In this document: piece by piece, positions 1-11,318 of the stretch
Layout of the letters: every line of letters begins with the position of its first letter
How positions within the stretch are numbered: the first letter of the stretch is position 1
Assembly (NCBI GenBank): GCA_946406115.1
Contig: OX291544.1
Coordinates: 25,375,521 to 25,439,520, forward strand
DNA from: Apoda limacodes
Lineage: Eukaryota > Arthropoda > Insecta > Lepidoptera > Limacodidae
Length of the DNA: 64,000 nucleotides
Direction: 5' to 3'
Notes under the pieces: generated by a model
Seen by the model: the letters and a program-made list of their open reading frames with translations, nothing else
Told to the model about the DNA's origin: nothing
Database searches by the model: none
Position numbers and translations under genes: made by a program

Positions 1-1723
1 TAGCTGTGCCTCGCGACTTTACCTGAGTTAAACATAACTTTTACTCGAATAAAATTATATTAAGGAAATTAAACTTAGGATAAATCGGAGACCCTCTAGA
101 TAGGAGTTGTTTTGTTATCCGCGGTTTTCTTTTCTTATTAATTTGATTGCCTTTGTTAAATAGTTATGCTACTGTTATTGGGAATTCTATAATGTTGAGT
201 ATAATCGCGGAATTTTAAGTAACTTAGAACTTTATAATATTGAAAACACCCGCGAAACTTTTCTAAGTGAGTCGTTTAACAACCATTAGGGTAGCCTCAT
301 ACAATAAATATTCTAACAATGATAGAGGGTAGTTGTCTTGGTTTTCACGTATTCCGTATAATGGTATGACGTGTTAGTTTATTTGAAATTACCCGGGGTT
401 TGTTAGAACTTTACGAAAATTTAGAACATAATATTTATATTTTATTAGTTTAGGATAATAAGGCCGTTTTATCTAGACCGTTCATATTAATCTAGGACTC
501 TATAATAGTACCCCAACTAACATAACTAGAATTATACTTAAAAGATATTCTTTTTACTTTGTTAAAATTAATTAGGGCCGGACATCCGTCCAGAATAAGA
601 AATTTGGGTGGGGGGGGTTTGAAATGTGGCGTGAGAAAGTTGCTAGAGAGGGGTTAGTGGTGATAACAGTGGTCCTATACATACAGAACATTCAATTGCC
701 GTCGTTTAAATTGTCGAAACGCGGCCCGAGAAGGAGGAAATCGTAGTCTACGCTTGTGGGTCACTAGAATCTACTACGTGGGGTTAAACTACAGCCAAAT
801 TGTACCACCATTAATAGATAGTAAATACTATTATAATAGAGGTTTAGGTTGTGTTTTAAAAATATCTAAATTAATGTTAAAACATCCAAATGACGGGCCT
901 GCTTCTGCCGGTAAGAAATTTATGGTAGAAAAAATCTCAATCACCTCAGTAGGAAGGAATATATTAACGGACCTAGTTTTTAGGACATTTTCAGCTAGGT
1001 AAAGAAAAATCTTCTATAAAAGTACAAGTGGGAACTAAGATTATACCAGCCATAATAATTATGTAACCCACTAAAGAACTAGGTCTGCCAAGAGTTACAG
1101 TAATTACTATGTGTAATACATGTCCATTCTTAGTGGCGTAAGTAGGGTTGTACTATTTTGGCTGGTTAGCTAGTGTAGGTGAGCGCTTATGTACATTGTA
1201 AGGGGGCGCCCCTTAAACCTTCTTTCAGGTCGCAAGTCCTGAACACATAGCTACCGAATTCCCACTAAAACGAATAAATTTAGCTGTCGTATGGATTTTA
1301 CTTTCAAATACTGAAGTAGCATAAATAAGGGTTCCTTTGTGTAGGGATGACGGAAAAATCATATAACTCTTTAGTACCTGTGTCCTTTAGTTCTGATATT
1401 AGAGTATTTGCTTTGCTTAGGTTTTTTGTACTGACTTTAGAAATAGTGAAAACTCAAAGTAGGTGATTATTTTATGTTCGTAGATTTAGCTATATTTATT
1501 TTATTGATTATTTACCTTTATACTTATTTCGTGTACTATTGTTTGCTATATTACTCTGACGTACCTCCAAAATAACTTTACTTAACACAACGGTTTTCGG
1601 GTTCTACCACTTTTATTTATTAGATTCTTTTGATGTCTCTCGTTGAGTGATAGTGGGTATCAAAGTTTCCTAAAACATTTTAATAATATTTATATTTTTT
1701 GAATATAAGGGGGGCGTTACAAC
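1..1723. other. AT-rich stretch, no recognised gene or repeat
   Basis: Only short open frames occur and none resembles a known protein. The first 25 bases resemble 16276-16300 (both contain a CCTCGCG core followed by TTTACCT), so the window may open inside an old repeat. A G-run lies near 608-617. I see no RNA gene or terminal repeats. Confidence 0.5.
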
Positions 1724-1769
1724 TGTAGATAAAATTATTTCCTTTTTTTTAATAGTAATAATAAACGTA

Positions 1770-2000
1770 CAGTGCGGTTTTAGAGAAACTTCCTCCCGCA
1801 AACGCTTAGGTTTTAAAATGAGCTTCCTGCCAAGGTAGATCTAAGGACTACAGTATGGGGTTCTTCAAGAAAGGAGTTATTAGATTTTTGAAGGGTCGGC
1901 AACGCGTAAGTGATTCACAAGGTGTTGCAAGCGTCCATAGCCTACGGTGATCGCTTTCCATAAGGCGGGCCGCAAGCTTGCTTACCACCTTAGTGGTACA
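1770..2000 (+). pseudogene. 5'-truncated non-LTR retrotransposon, ORF2 C-terminus and 3' UTR (copy 1)
   Basis: The frame starting at 1846 reads DYSMGFFKKGVIRFLKGRQR, then further residues to a TGA at 1948-1950. Upstream at 1820 the residues ELPAKV are in another frame, so a one-base indel separates the two parts. The sister copy at 31951 keeps both in one frame. WNELPAKVF...GRQR-type endings are typical of the reverse transcriptase ORF of CR1/jockey-group LINEs in moths; the clade is from memory and uncertain. The 3' UTR ends with GCCGCAAGCTTGCTTACCAC then TTAGTGGTACA. Only the last 35-45 codons survive, and it cannot be functional. Confidence 0.65.
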
Positions 2001-2005
2001 AAACA

Positions 2006-2345
2006 TCCATACTAATATTATAAATAGGAAAATGAATTTGTTTGTTTTTCCTTTCTTTACGTCGCAACGAAATATTTAATTGAGCTTTTCACACAGGGAT
2101 AGATGTAAAGACGGGAAAGAACATACAATCAAAGGTCGAACACAGAAGGTCGCACACATTATCCTGGATAGTTTAAAAGTTTCTGCAAGAATAACTATAA
2201 CCGAATTCCAAGAAGATGAACTACAGCTATAGCTGAAGCTTGCTATGCAAACTTTTTAAGTAAAAGTTTATAGTCTAGGACTTGCTGTAAAAATCCAACG
2301 CCAACAACTTAATTTAGCTCGGGCAAAGCCGCAGGTAAATGTTAG
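2006..2345 (+). mobile_element. Helitron-like non-autonomous element (copy A)
   Basis: It starts A|TCCATACTAATATTATAAAT and runs into a TTTG-type repeat. It ends in a GC-rich hairpin zone (GGGCAAAGCCGCAGG) followed by GTTAG|T. TC at the 5' end, a short 3' hairpin, CTRR at the 3' end and insertion between A and T define Helitrons; here CTAG has become TTAG. It is duplicated at 18668-19011 and, inverted, at 21541-21873. Confidence 0.5.
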
Positions 2346-3334
2346 TTTCATGCTTAATAATAAAAATCTATATTATGTTTGCAAGTAAAACTAGTTATAT
2401 AATGGGACAGACAATAGAACGTTGCGACAAGTACTGCACGAGACGTCTCTTTGTTTACGCGAATGTGACGCTGAATTTCTGAAAACCCACCAAGTTATGC
2501 CAGCGGTAACGCTGGTAACTTCAGTCGTTTGCAACTCCTAACGAGAAATTTTATACACCTTATGATAATGACTATTACTCTGTCGTCTCCTGTAGTAGTG
2601 GCAAGAGTATATCGTCCTAAATGTGCTCATAAGAGCTTTCAACAATATCATTCCCGACTTAATAACAATTTGTTCCGTTGCTTGAAGGTAGTGTTGATGG
2701 AATTCTAAATGAGTAAAGTTGTACATACATTAAGACTAAGTAGTCTTAAAGATAACCACTATTTTCGACTAATAAAATCCTTCCGTTTTTTTAACTTTAT
2801 ATTGACTTACAAATTGTATTTTTAAGGTATAATAGATTTAAACAAAGAATTAACTTATGTAAAAATGTTAATAAAGCTTATGTTGTATGTACGTAGCTTT
2901 TGAAATATTTGCAGGAATAAAATATTAGTTTTAAATGGTAACCAGTCACCGCTTGTAAAATTTCTATCATTACACAATTGCAAAGTTATCTGATGATATT
3001 TTTCATGGATGGCTAAAGGTACAGCCAGACCACTCTTAGTTTTGTTTTATTTTTGATTAACTCCAAAAAAAATTAATAAAATAATTAAACAACGTTAACC
3101 TCATCCTTACAAAACAATACTGTCACGGAGCGCTTGTTATCTAGTTGAAGTTATCACGTGCCTAGCTCATGTTCGCAGCAGATGGGTAACGCCTAGTGGT
3201 AGACTTTTCAAAGCACCTTCATGTTTTGGAGGGTACGTCGGGTACCGTCGGTCCTGGCTGTTTGTCATATCACTGCAGTCGTTAAACCAAGTCAGAGGCC
3301 TTATGGGAGGCTTAAATACTCTTACAGTCACTTG

Positions 3335-3416
3335 CCTACCCGTAATAGGCCAGCGTGGTGGACTATGGCCTAAGCTTCCTTCTCTAAAGAAAGGCCTGTG
3401 CCCTGTATAATGGCAG
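3335..3416 (+). repeat. SINE tail fragment
   Basis: The segment includes GCGTGGTGGACTATGGCC and AAAGGCCTGTGCCC, a body typical of lepidopteran tRNA-derived SINEs. No tRNA-like head is attached. The same piece is at 20021-20102. Confidence 0.5.
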
Positions 3417-4527
3417 AGATAAAGTGATAGTTGTAAAACAAGATATTAGCAGGTTTGTCAAACTAAGTTTCTAACACTTCATCACGTCTTGAAACTTCAA
3501 TTCGAGAACATTACCTAACAACCGACAAGTTTTGTCTTTTAAAAAACCAACATTTGTACTAGTCAAAAAAGATTTAGGACAGGGTAGAATAATATTGATT
3601 ATGTATTTGTATCAAATATTTCGATACATTTTTTTAACTGCCAAGAGAATTTGTTATAAAAAAAATCATTAAATATTAACGTATGTATAACATTTTGTTT
3701 GTAATACTGGTGTTCTAGCAATTATTATACGTTTTTGCTTTCGACTGCATGTTTAATGCGTCATTCATGCTTTAATATTTGTTTACTAGTTATTTAATTC
3801 TACAAGTCAATTTCATTTAATATTTTTAAGCTTTTGAGTTTTGAATATTACATTTTTAACCCGATATGAATGATCACATTTTTATGCATTTTATACCTTA
3901 AGATAAAGCGTAATTAATAATTGGCAATACAGGTAAATATCTCCTTTTAAACTCGCTCCAGTTATGATTTATTACGTAATAAGAATATGATCTTTGAAAT
4001 GTCTGCAGCTTAGAACTCGGAATATGTTAAGGCACTATATTTCTTCTTTCTACAGAAATTAGCAGTAAAATACTTTCTTATTAAGTACCAAGGTCATAAA
4101 CGAAGTCAAATGTCTTTTCGAATTATTTAATCTGTATTGAAAAGTCATTTAATTGAGAATTCTCTCTGTGTACTAGTTATTTGCTATTTTCTTGGCTGAA
4201 TTGATGTGACATATGGACTGACATGACAAGACTATAAGGATTTCATTTTTCCCAAATTTTAGGGTTAAGCGACGAAACCCTATTAATTTACCCTTTCGCG
4301 TTCCAGATACTGTACCATATCTCTCACCGTCTCCACAATTTATCATCCGCATCTTAATGATAATATTATTTTGTTATTTAAGTTCCATAATTTACAAAAA
4401 ACCGGCGAGTGCGAATTGTAGGTACATAAGTTAGCGTTTTGTAGAATTAGAACTATTACGGATATCTCAAAAACTTGTCAACTGGTTTTTTTAACAAGGT
4501 TGGAAATATGTATTACATAGTGTATGC

Positions 4528-5000
4528 TGGCAACAAATATTCGGCTACTATTCGGTATTCGGCCATTTCGGCTACTTTTATCCTTTTCTGCCGAATACCA
4601 AATACTTAAGATTTTTCTTTGTAGCATTGGCAAAATAAAAAGATTTTTTATAATAATATATTTTCTTGTAATCAATAAAATAATCATGCATTCCTTACTA
4701 TGGGTGAGTTATTTTTAGTGGCCTTAATTGATTACTATTTTATAAGGCTTACAGAATTTTACTTTTAAAGTACACAAATCAAAACAAAGACAGCACGACA
4801 ATGTTCGTATTTACGTACTACTAGCACCAAACTTAAATGTCAAAACACGCAGCGCGGCGTTCGTTGTAGCGATATATGATGAGCGTGTAAGAGAGACGCG
4901 CTGGCCGAATACTTTTGCCTTTGAATATTCGGCTATTCGGACAAGAAGCCCGCAGAAAATTCGGTATTCGGTGTGTGGCCAACTATACTATTCGTTGCAA
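4528..5000 (-). mobile_element. hAT-like MITE with TTCGG subterminal clusters
   Basis: The ends are imperfect inverted repeats: TGGCAACAAATA on the left, and TTGCAACGAATA as the reverse complement of the right end. Both ends carry clusters of the short motif ATTCGG (4538-4578 and 4904-4971), the arrangement expected of hAT transposase binding sites. Positions 4682-5000 are the reverse complement of 62193-62475. No transposase is seen. The hAT assignment is inference from end structure; I did not find a clear 8 bp target duplication. Confidence 0.4.
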
Positions 5001-5108
5001 GTCTAAATAAGAAGTCAAATATGAAGCAACATTTTTTTGGTGAATTAGTGAAAAGACTATTAAATTATCGTCTCATATATCGCTCACCAACAAAAGCCCC
5101 TTACAAAA

Positions 5109-5348
5109 TTGTCACAGCTCTGTATTATTTGTCTACAAAAATATATTTCTAACAAAATAAACAAAGTACAAAAATATACATTAGCTATCGTCGAACTGGG
5201 ACTGAGCACGGTCGGTCGAACGTTTATTGAAAACAGAAGACGAGTTCGTGAAGCCATTAGTGAGGCGCTCGTGAAAAAATGTCGCTCCGGTGAACTATTG
5301 CGCACGAAACGTTCAATTGGAAACTATAAATTGTTCAGAGCCAATTGA
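5109..5348 (+). CDS. Orphan open frame, 79 codons
   Basis: An ATG-TGA... reading frame is not clear-cut here: the frame opens with TTG or an upstream codon and ends with TGA at 5346-5348. The second half (from about 5185) is less AT-rich than its flanks and contains charged residues such as VGRTFIENRRRVREAISEAL. I do not recognise the family. The opposite strand is also open for 73 codons, so codon-like composition alone does not prove coding. It could be an exon, a transposon relic or chance. It has no partner gene, splice context or ribosome cue that I can defend. Confidence 0.15.
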   Translation: MSQLCIICLQKYISNKINKVQKYTLAIVELGLSTVGRTFIENRRRVREAISEALVKKCRSGELLRTKRSIGNYKLFRAN

Positions 5349-7043
5349 ATTTAAAAATTGTTAAGAAACAACAATAGTTACACTGATTTTGTACTTTGCT
5401 TATTCATTAAACCAAGTGGAAATAAAAAAATGTATCTTACGTATTTTAAAACGTTTATTTAACGTTTTTATTTAACGCACTTTCTTGCTTACTTGTCTGT
5501 CCGGTATATTTTTTGCAATCGATTTTTAACCAACTTTTCAATTCGCTAAAGACTTAAAATTTTATAAACAACTCCGAATAAATCCGATGACAATGCAATA
5601 TTTAATAATTTGTTTTAAGCTTCATTTAATAAAAATAAATAAACAGATTATTTATTATATTTAATAAAACTCAAGTAAAAAAACGCTTCTATCATTTCAG
5701 GTTATCATATGTGCGATTTTTCTTTCATTTTATTTACAAATGAAATCATACAAGACTTGAAAGAAGTAAAAATATTTTGATATGGGTAGGTACTGGGTTT
5801 TTTAAATGGACTAAAAAGTAAAAAATATTTTTATAGTCATATAAACGTGGTGCGGATAAAAACTCAAAATTATTGTTACATGCAACCCATGTTTAGTTGG
5901 CTAGAGATTTTTTTTTTTTTATTTTAGTAAATTTATAAGAATATTAAAATGACTTTTTTTGACAATATAGAATTCATGCCAACCAAAATCATTTCGCGCA
6001 GATTTGTCTTTCAAACTTTTTGTTTTTCTTATTACTCGTAGATTTAGATAATTTTACAACGATACGTCCCAATTAAGTTACAATAACCTATTTTAACACA
6101 TTCTAAGTAATAAATACGGTTAAAGATTCTGTGTATTGCTCGGCATATGTAAGTTGCATCTAGGCATGATCTTGTACGCACAAAATAACATATATCAAGT
6201 AACCTCAAAGTCAGGTACCTACGTTAGTCACCTGATCGTTCTGCCACGTATAATAAGGATTTAATTCCGGATTACGAAGATGGATCAACGTGAGTGATGG
6301 TAGGCTTGGGTGACTTTAATCCGCTGTATCTCCAGTGTGGCTGGCTTAGTCCTGCAAACAAATTTCATGTTTAAATACCTATTATTTAAATTATCAAAAA
6401 AAACAGTTCATAATTCCTATTCAATCTGTTCAAAGTTGCCATGTTACAAAAATAGTAAAATAAGGAACTCGTAGAAACTTTATATTACCTCTCTATCTTT
6501 CTATCAAGAGCAATAAAGAACAAGGACTTTGGCTCATTTGTCATCGGCGTATCCGAGTTTGGCAAAAAAATTATATTTGAATGGAAAATATGGATTTTGA
6601 GCCAATTTAGTTGAGAAAAAGGAACAGAAAATTTCAGTTTTTACAATTTTAAAAGTTCCTTTACGAATATCAGTTGAAGGTTTTTATTATCTAAAACCTT
6701 ATGCAGAAAAAATATATCTTGGTTTTTACTTGTGAGCAGTGTATAACTTTCAAGCCATGTTTACTGCCCTTGAAAGTGACACTTTTCGAGTAACTACATT
6801 GAAATAGTTTATTATTATATAAGTGTGCTATGGTCTTTGCACAAGGGAAGGACTTCAGCCCAAGCCTACAAGTGAGGGCGCAATAAAGCCTAGTGTGTAA
6901 ACTAATTACCATAGTTCATGAGTATTATACATTTTTGGCAAGTTTGCGCGAAAAAAAAAAAAAAAAACAACACAGCACATTTGGCCTACACACATATTGG
7001 TGAAAAATGACACATGAATATTATATAACGCTCCCGTTGTACA
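5349..7043. other. AT-rich stretch, no gene seen
   Basis: The stretch contains a T-run near 5909-5920 and an A-run at 6950-6966 that could be the tail of an old retroposed sequence. Otherwise I recognise nothing. Confidence 0.45.
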
Positions 7044-7325
7044 TCCAAACTAATATTAAGAATGCAAAAAGTTTGTTTGTTTGTTTCCCTTCCTTCACCC
7101 CACAATGGAGCATCCAATTATGCTGAAATTTAGCACAAAGATAGTTCAAAAGACGGAGAAGGGCATAGACTACTTTTTGTACTAGACCATTCAAAAGATA
7201 ACGTGGGAATAACGATAACCAAATACCACTTTAACGAACTATAACTACAGCTGTAGCTTGCTATAGCAAACTTCGTTTGTAGGAATTCCCCGCCTATCCA
7301 TATTAAAGGCGAGTAGAGCTGCTAG
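7044..7325 (+). mobile_element. Helitron-like non-autonomous element
   Basis: It starts A|TCCAAACTAATATTAAGAAT, followed by GTTTGTTTGTTTG. It ends AGCTGCTAG at 7325, but the next base is C rather than T. The body (GGAGCATCCAATTATGCTG, then GGAGAAGGGCATAGACTACT) matches the family also seen at 2006, 13805 and 18668. Confidence 0.5.
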
Positions 7326-7861
7326 CAATATCTAGTTTTTATATATATTTTTCGACCACTATACGGACTGGACCGTTCAATACCTACAACTCTCATCTAG
7401 CCATTTCCTAGAGACACTCTTGAATGGGTTGTTCGGAAAAGGCTGCTTGGACCGAAAGAAAGACTAGAACGTAATCATAGATGTAGCAAAAAGAAATATC
7501 TCTCAGTTCAAATTGATGCAATAATGGAAAAAATATATTACGGTATTGTCGATTCTGCAGAATGCAATTCGTTAATTTTAAGCTTCTTTTGTCTGTAAGC
7601 ATTGTTAGGTAAGCAAAGAATTATATAAAATGTAAGCCCTTGTTGATAAAGCTTCTAGTAGCTCCGGCAACCTGAAATAACTATAAAAACCTTACCTTCT
7701 TCAAACCGCTTAACCAAAAATTTATCGAACAGTGCCGTGTTGCGGTGAACGCGGTGTACTGCGACATCCTAATCCTGTCCTAGTCCCAAAATCTGGGACT
7801 GTGAAAGTGGATCGAAGAAAAAATAAAAAATTAATTAAAAAAGTTTATTTATGATCCCCGA
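7326..7861. other. No recognised feature
   Basis: Only short chance frames occur, including a 64-codon minus-strand frame at 7408-7602 with no recognised motif. Confidence 0.4.
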
Positions 7862-8166
7862 TTGGTGGTAGCCGAGGGGTTTAAATTTTACTTAGTGTCC
7901 CAAGTGGAAGAGGTTCGAACCCCGGGATGGGCGTGTACCAATGAGTCTTTTCTTAATTTCTCTATTACACTGATTTATTTACACCACTGGCTATTCGGTG
8001 AAGGAAAACATCGTGAGAAACCAGCATACGCCAAAAAAAAAAGACGTATGCGAAGTCCGCAATCCGCACTGGGCCCGCGTGTGGACTATGGCCCAAATCA
8101 CCCTGGCTTATGAGGGTAGGCCGTGCCCCAACGGTGGGGACGTTATGAAGGCTGGCAAGGATGATC
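7862..8166 (+). repeat. tRNA-derived SINE, type 1, copy 1
   Basis: A tRNA-like RNA polymerase III promoter is visible: an A-box-like GGTAGCCGAGGGGTTT at 7868-7883 and a B box GGTTCGAACCCC at 7912-7923. The body follows, with CCAATGAGTCTTTTCTTAAT, CGGTGAAGGAAAACATCGTG, GTGTGGACTATGGCCC and GGGTAGGCCGTGCCCCAAC. Other copies lie at 9741 (minus), 34547 (plus) and 47150 (minus, partial). Confidence 0.75.
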
Positions 8167-8290
8167 ACCTTTTTTTTAGAAAATTTGTATATATATGCAT
8201 ACGTAAAATCTATCTATTAGACAAGCCTAAAGCTTACACTGTTTCAAAACTCAGGTCAAAAATTATTATCGGTCACTTTAATATTTATTA

Positions 8291-9362
8291 CTAGCTTACC
8301 CGGCGAACGTTGTTTCTCCGCACCAACCTATTGTGAAAGGGTTGTACTAATTCAGAAACCTTCCCCGGCAAGTGCATAACAACTTACCAAAATTTCATTG
8401 CAATCAGTTTCCCCTTATTGCGCGAGTCCGACTTCTTCTCAGAAATCTTCCCCGGCATGTGCATAACAACTTACCAAAATTTCATTACCATCGGTTGACC
8501 CTTATTGCGCGAGTCCGACTCGCAACTGACCCTTTTTTTCTTTCTTAGAAACCTTGCGCGGCATGTGCATAACAACTAACCATAATTCATTTAAATCGGT
8601 TTCCCCTTATTGCGCGAGTCCAACTCTTTCTCAGAAACATTCCCTGGCGTGTGCATAACAATTTACCAAAATTTCATTAAAATCGGTTTACCGTTAGTGC
8701 GCGAGTCCGACTCGCACTTGACAGTTCTTTTTCTTTCAGAAAAACCATGCCCTAACACTAACAAAAACAAATTACCCGTATTGGTCCAGACGTCTTCGAG
8801 TTTTCCTTATTGCTCGAGTCCGACTCGCACTTGCCTCTTTTTTTCTGTCTCAGAAACCTTCCGCGGCATGTGCATAACAACTTACCAAAATTTCATTGAA
8901 ATAGGTTTACCCTTATTTCGCGAGTCCGACTCGCACTTGACCCTATCCGACTCGCAGTTAACCCTTTTTTTTCTTTCTCAGAAACCTTCCCCGGCGTGTG
9001 CATAACAACTTACCAAAATTTCATTAAAATCGGTTTTTCTTTCATAAAAATCCGAATTGGTCCAGCCGTCTTCGAGTTTTCCTTAGTGCGCGTGTCTGAC
9101 TCGCACTTGACCGTTTTTTCTTTCATAAAGACCTTGCCCTAACACTAACAAACACAACCAAAAAAAATTACCCAAATAGGTCCTGCCGTCTTCGACTTTT
9201 CCTTAGTTCGCGAGTCCAACTCACACTTGACTGTTTTTTTCTTTCAGAAGAACCTTCTCCTGACAATAGCAAACATAACAGAAAAAGAATTAGCAAACGG
9301 TCTAACCGTTCCGGCGTGATGGCTTGAGGGAAATAGAGTTCATTTTTATATATATATATAGA
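8291..9362 (-). mobile_element. Helitron, non-autonomous, with internal tandem array
   Basis: Read on the minus strand, it starts A|TCTATATATATATATATAAA at 9362 and ends CAACGTTCGCCGGGTAAGCTAG at about 8291 (written here as the terminal 22 bases in two parts: CAACGTTCGCC, GGGTAAGCTAG), followed by T. TC start, CTAG end and insertion between A and T match Helitrons, and both ends match a family widespread in insects as I remember it. The 1072 bp element has no Rep/helicase frame, so it must depend on proteins in trans. Most of its length (8350-9265) is an imperfect tandem array of about 85-120 bp units. Confidence 0.75.
8350..9265 (-). repeat. Imperfect tandem array inside the Helitron
   Basis: Units read on the plus strand contain CAGAAACCTTCC, GTGCATAACAACTTACC, AAAATTTCATT and GAGTCCGACTCGCACTTGAC. 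About nine copies of the GAGTCCGACTCGC-type block are visible (near 8414, 8510, 8608, 8701, 8814, 8921, 8946, 9090, 9209). Several units vary in their middle part. The block is the reverse complement of the end motif of the Z repeats at 24514 and 53610. Confidence 0.7.
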
Positions 9363-9565
9363 TTTAACGAATAATTTTTACCATTGCCACTCGAAAAAGG
9401 GCTTTTTATTCATCGATAAAAGTAAATAAAACTCACTTTACTCACTCAGTGAATAAAAACATCTGGTATAATAAAAAATTTCAAGCCTAGACACAAATAT
9501 TTTTTCATACAAATTTTCTCCTTTTATTTTGCCACCTAGGGGATGATTTTGGAGTACAGAATACA

Positions 9566-9674
9566 GGATAGCCGTGGTCGTGTGCCACCTTGCCTAAAGT
9601 TTATAATCGCTTCCTACTTTTAGTATGAATTGTTTTTAGGGTAGGTGGCAGGTGGCATACGACCACGGCTATCC
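9566..9674. repeat. Long hairpin, 25 bp arms and 59 bp loop
   Basis: GGATAGCCGTGGTCGTGTGC followed by CACCT (9566-9590) is the reverse complement of 9650-9674 except for one base. It could be a very small MITE. I see no clear target duplication. Confidence 0.6.
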
Positions 9675-9740
9675 TCTGAACATCGCTATGGATATTAAAT
9701 ATATACATTAAAATAAATTACGTGTAACTTTTTATTTCTT

Positions 9741-10075
9741 GCCAGCCTTCATTCCTCCCTACTGCCCCAAGCACGACCTACCCTGATAAGCGAGGGTGAT
9801 TAGGGCCATAGTCCACACGCGGGCCCATTGCTGATTGTGGACTTCACATACGTCTTTTTTCTTTCTTGACGTATGCAGGTTTCCTCACGATGTTTTCCTT
9901 CACCGAAAAGCCAGATGTGTGAAACAGTGTACTTGAGAAATTAAGAAAAGACTCATTGGTAAATCAGTGTACTTGAGAAATTAAGAAAAGACTCATTTGT
10001 ACACGCCGACCCCGGGGTTCGAATCTCCGCCACTTGGGACGTGAAGTGTAATTTAAACCCCTCGGCCACCACCGA
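9741..10075 (-). repeat. tRNA-derived SINE, type 1, copy 2
   Basis: This is a minus-strand copy of the 7862 SINE. The B box complement GGGGTTCGAATCTCC lies at 10013-10027, and the A-box complement CCCCTCGGCCACCACC at 10058-10073. It carries an internal direct duplication (9925-9960 and 9965-10000, period 40 bp) that the other copies lack. Confidence 0.75.
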
Positions 10076-11318
10076 CTAGTTGTTTATTTAATAGAAGATA
10101 AATACTGATATGAATATTTTGTACATAACAAATTCAGATAAGAATATTTTCTTGTTTCATACTTTTTAGACCGTGATTTTTCCGTAGTCGGGTTTAAGTT
10201 TTTGAACTTATTTTTTTTTATTACAATGGTAAATCATGTCGATACTGATATAACAAAGATTTACCGCGCATTCCAATTTTTGCTAAAGCAAAACCATATT
10301 CACCGATCTACAACAAATATAGTAATAAAAGCGTTCTGTAGTAATTCTTTAATAATTCCATACTACGTATAATCTTAAGAAGTTCTAATTTTAATTTTAA
10401 TTCAAACTGAATTTTATTTTACTCCTAGCCCAGTCAACTTAAATTCTATAGTTTTTAGTTCAGTGAGTTCGTTGCTTGATCCAGGTAGACAGGAATGCTT
10501 CCGGCCTATTCCAACTGATTTATCCTGAAAGCTTTATCTTTTCTATTTTGCAGCGATGACAAAAGTTTATGTTTATTGTAGTAGAAAAAGTTTGAGTATT
10601 TTTATATCTGGCTAATTTTGAAATAATATATAGTCAGTAACAATCGATACACTTACTTCAAACAAAATTAAATAAATAGAGTTGCCACGCCATTGTTTCA
10701 CAATTGGTGCTTCTAAAATCTTCTATAGTCTATAAATATGATTACAGTTTTCTTGTATAAGAATAAACAAAACACAGTAGAAGTGACATTCGTGCACTTT
10801 CCTTTTTTTACGCCGCCAAAATAAATATCCCTTTTCTAAGATATTTTATTTCAAAGGCAATATGTAAATGATCCTGACCATCTCACACAGCTCTATCAGG
10901 TCCTAAATTAAACACGTCTTTTGTTATGAGAAGGGGAATGAGGGGGGAAATCGGATAGGGGGTGAAACCAGATAGTTGCTGTTTCGCTATTTCGCCTAGC
11001 GCTATGTTACTCTAGTCTTTTGAAAGGTGCTCGAGAACCCACGCGGTTGCAAATGACGGCCATGATAACATCGCACCGCGTGCGCCTATAAGAAAAAAAA
11101 GAATTAAGACGTAATTAATCTAATATTTTATAATATTTGATTTGTTATCAATTCCTATGCCAATGTACTAACGTGATTATGTATTTTATTTTAAAGTTAT
11201 GCATAATTTAGCTTATAAAACTGCATAAAGTGTTACTGTAAAACAAAACATAAGATTTTAGCAATTATTATTACAAAAATAATGAGTGGGGTACAACCGG
11301 ATGGGGTGATATCGGGTA
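10076..11318. other. AT-rich stretch upstream of the pogo relic
   Basis: No gene is seen. Two related G-rich motifs, near 10951-10975 (GGATAGGGGGTGAAACC) and 11297-11320 (CGGATGGGGTGATATCGGG), may be remnants of the pogo element's own non-coding sequence. The DNA-binding N-terminal half expected of a pogo transposase is not found here. Confidence 0.4.

Larger units (their letters stand above)
1724..4361 (+). repeat. Composite repeat copy A (duplicate of copy B at 18.4-20.7 plus 23.14-23.67 kb)
   Basis: From about 1724 to 4361 the sequence runs collinear and closely similar to 18424-20700, then continues as 23140-23671. The shared unit is, in order, a LINE 3' end, a Helitron-like piece, a Y-type repeat, a SINE tail and an AT-rich segment ending in a shared CTCTCACCGTCTCC region. 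Copy A lacks about 30 bp near 4350 that copy B has. Either a segmental duplication or a composite mobile element would explain this. No open frame is conserved beyond what duplication explains. Confidence 0.75.

Noticed and set aside
8350..9265. Tandem array considered as a CRISPR array
   Set aside because: Units vary in length and sequence without constant repeats and unique spacers, lie inside a Helitron, and the window is from an animal genome.
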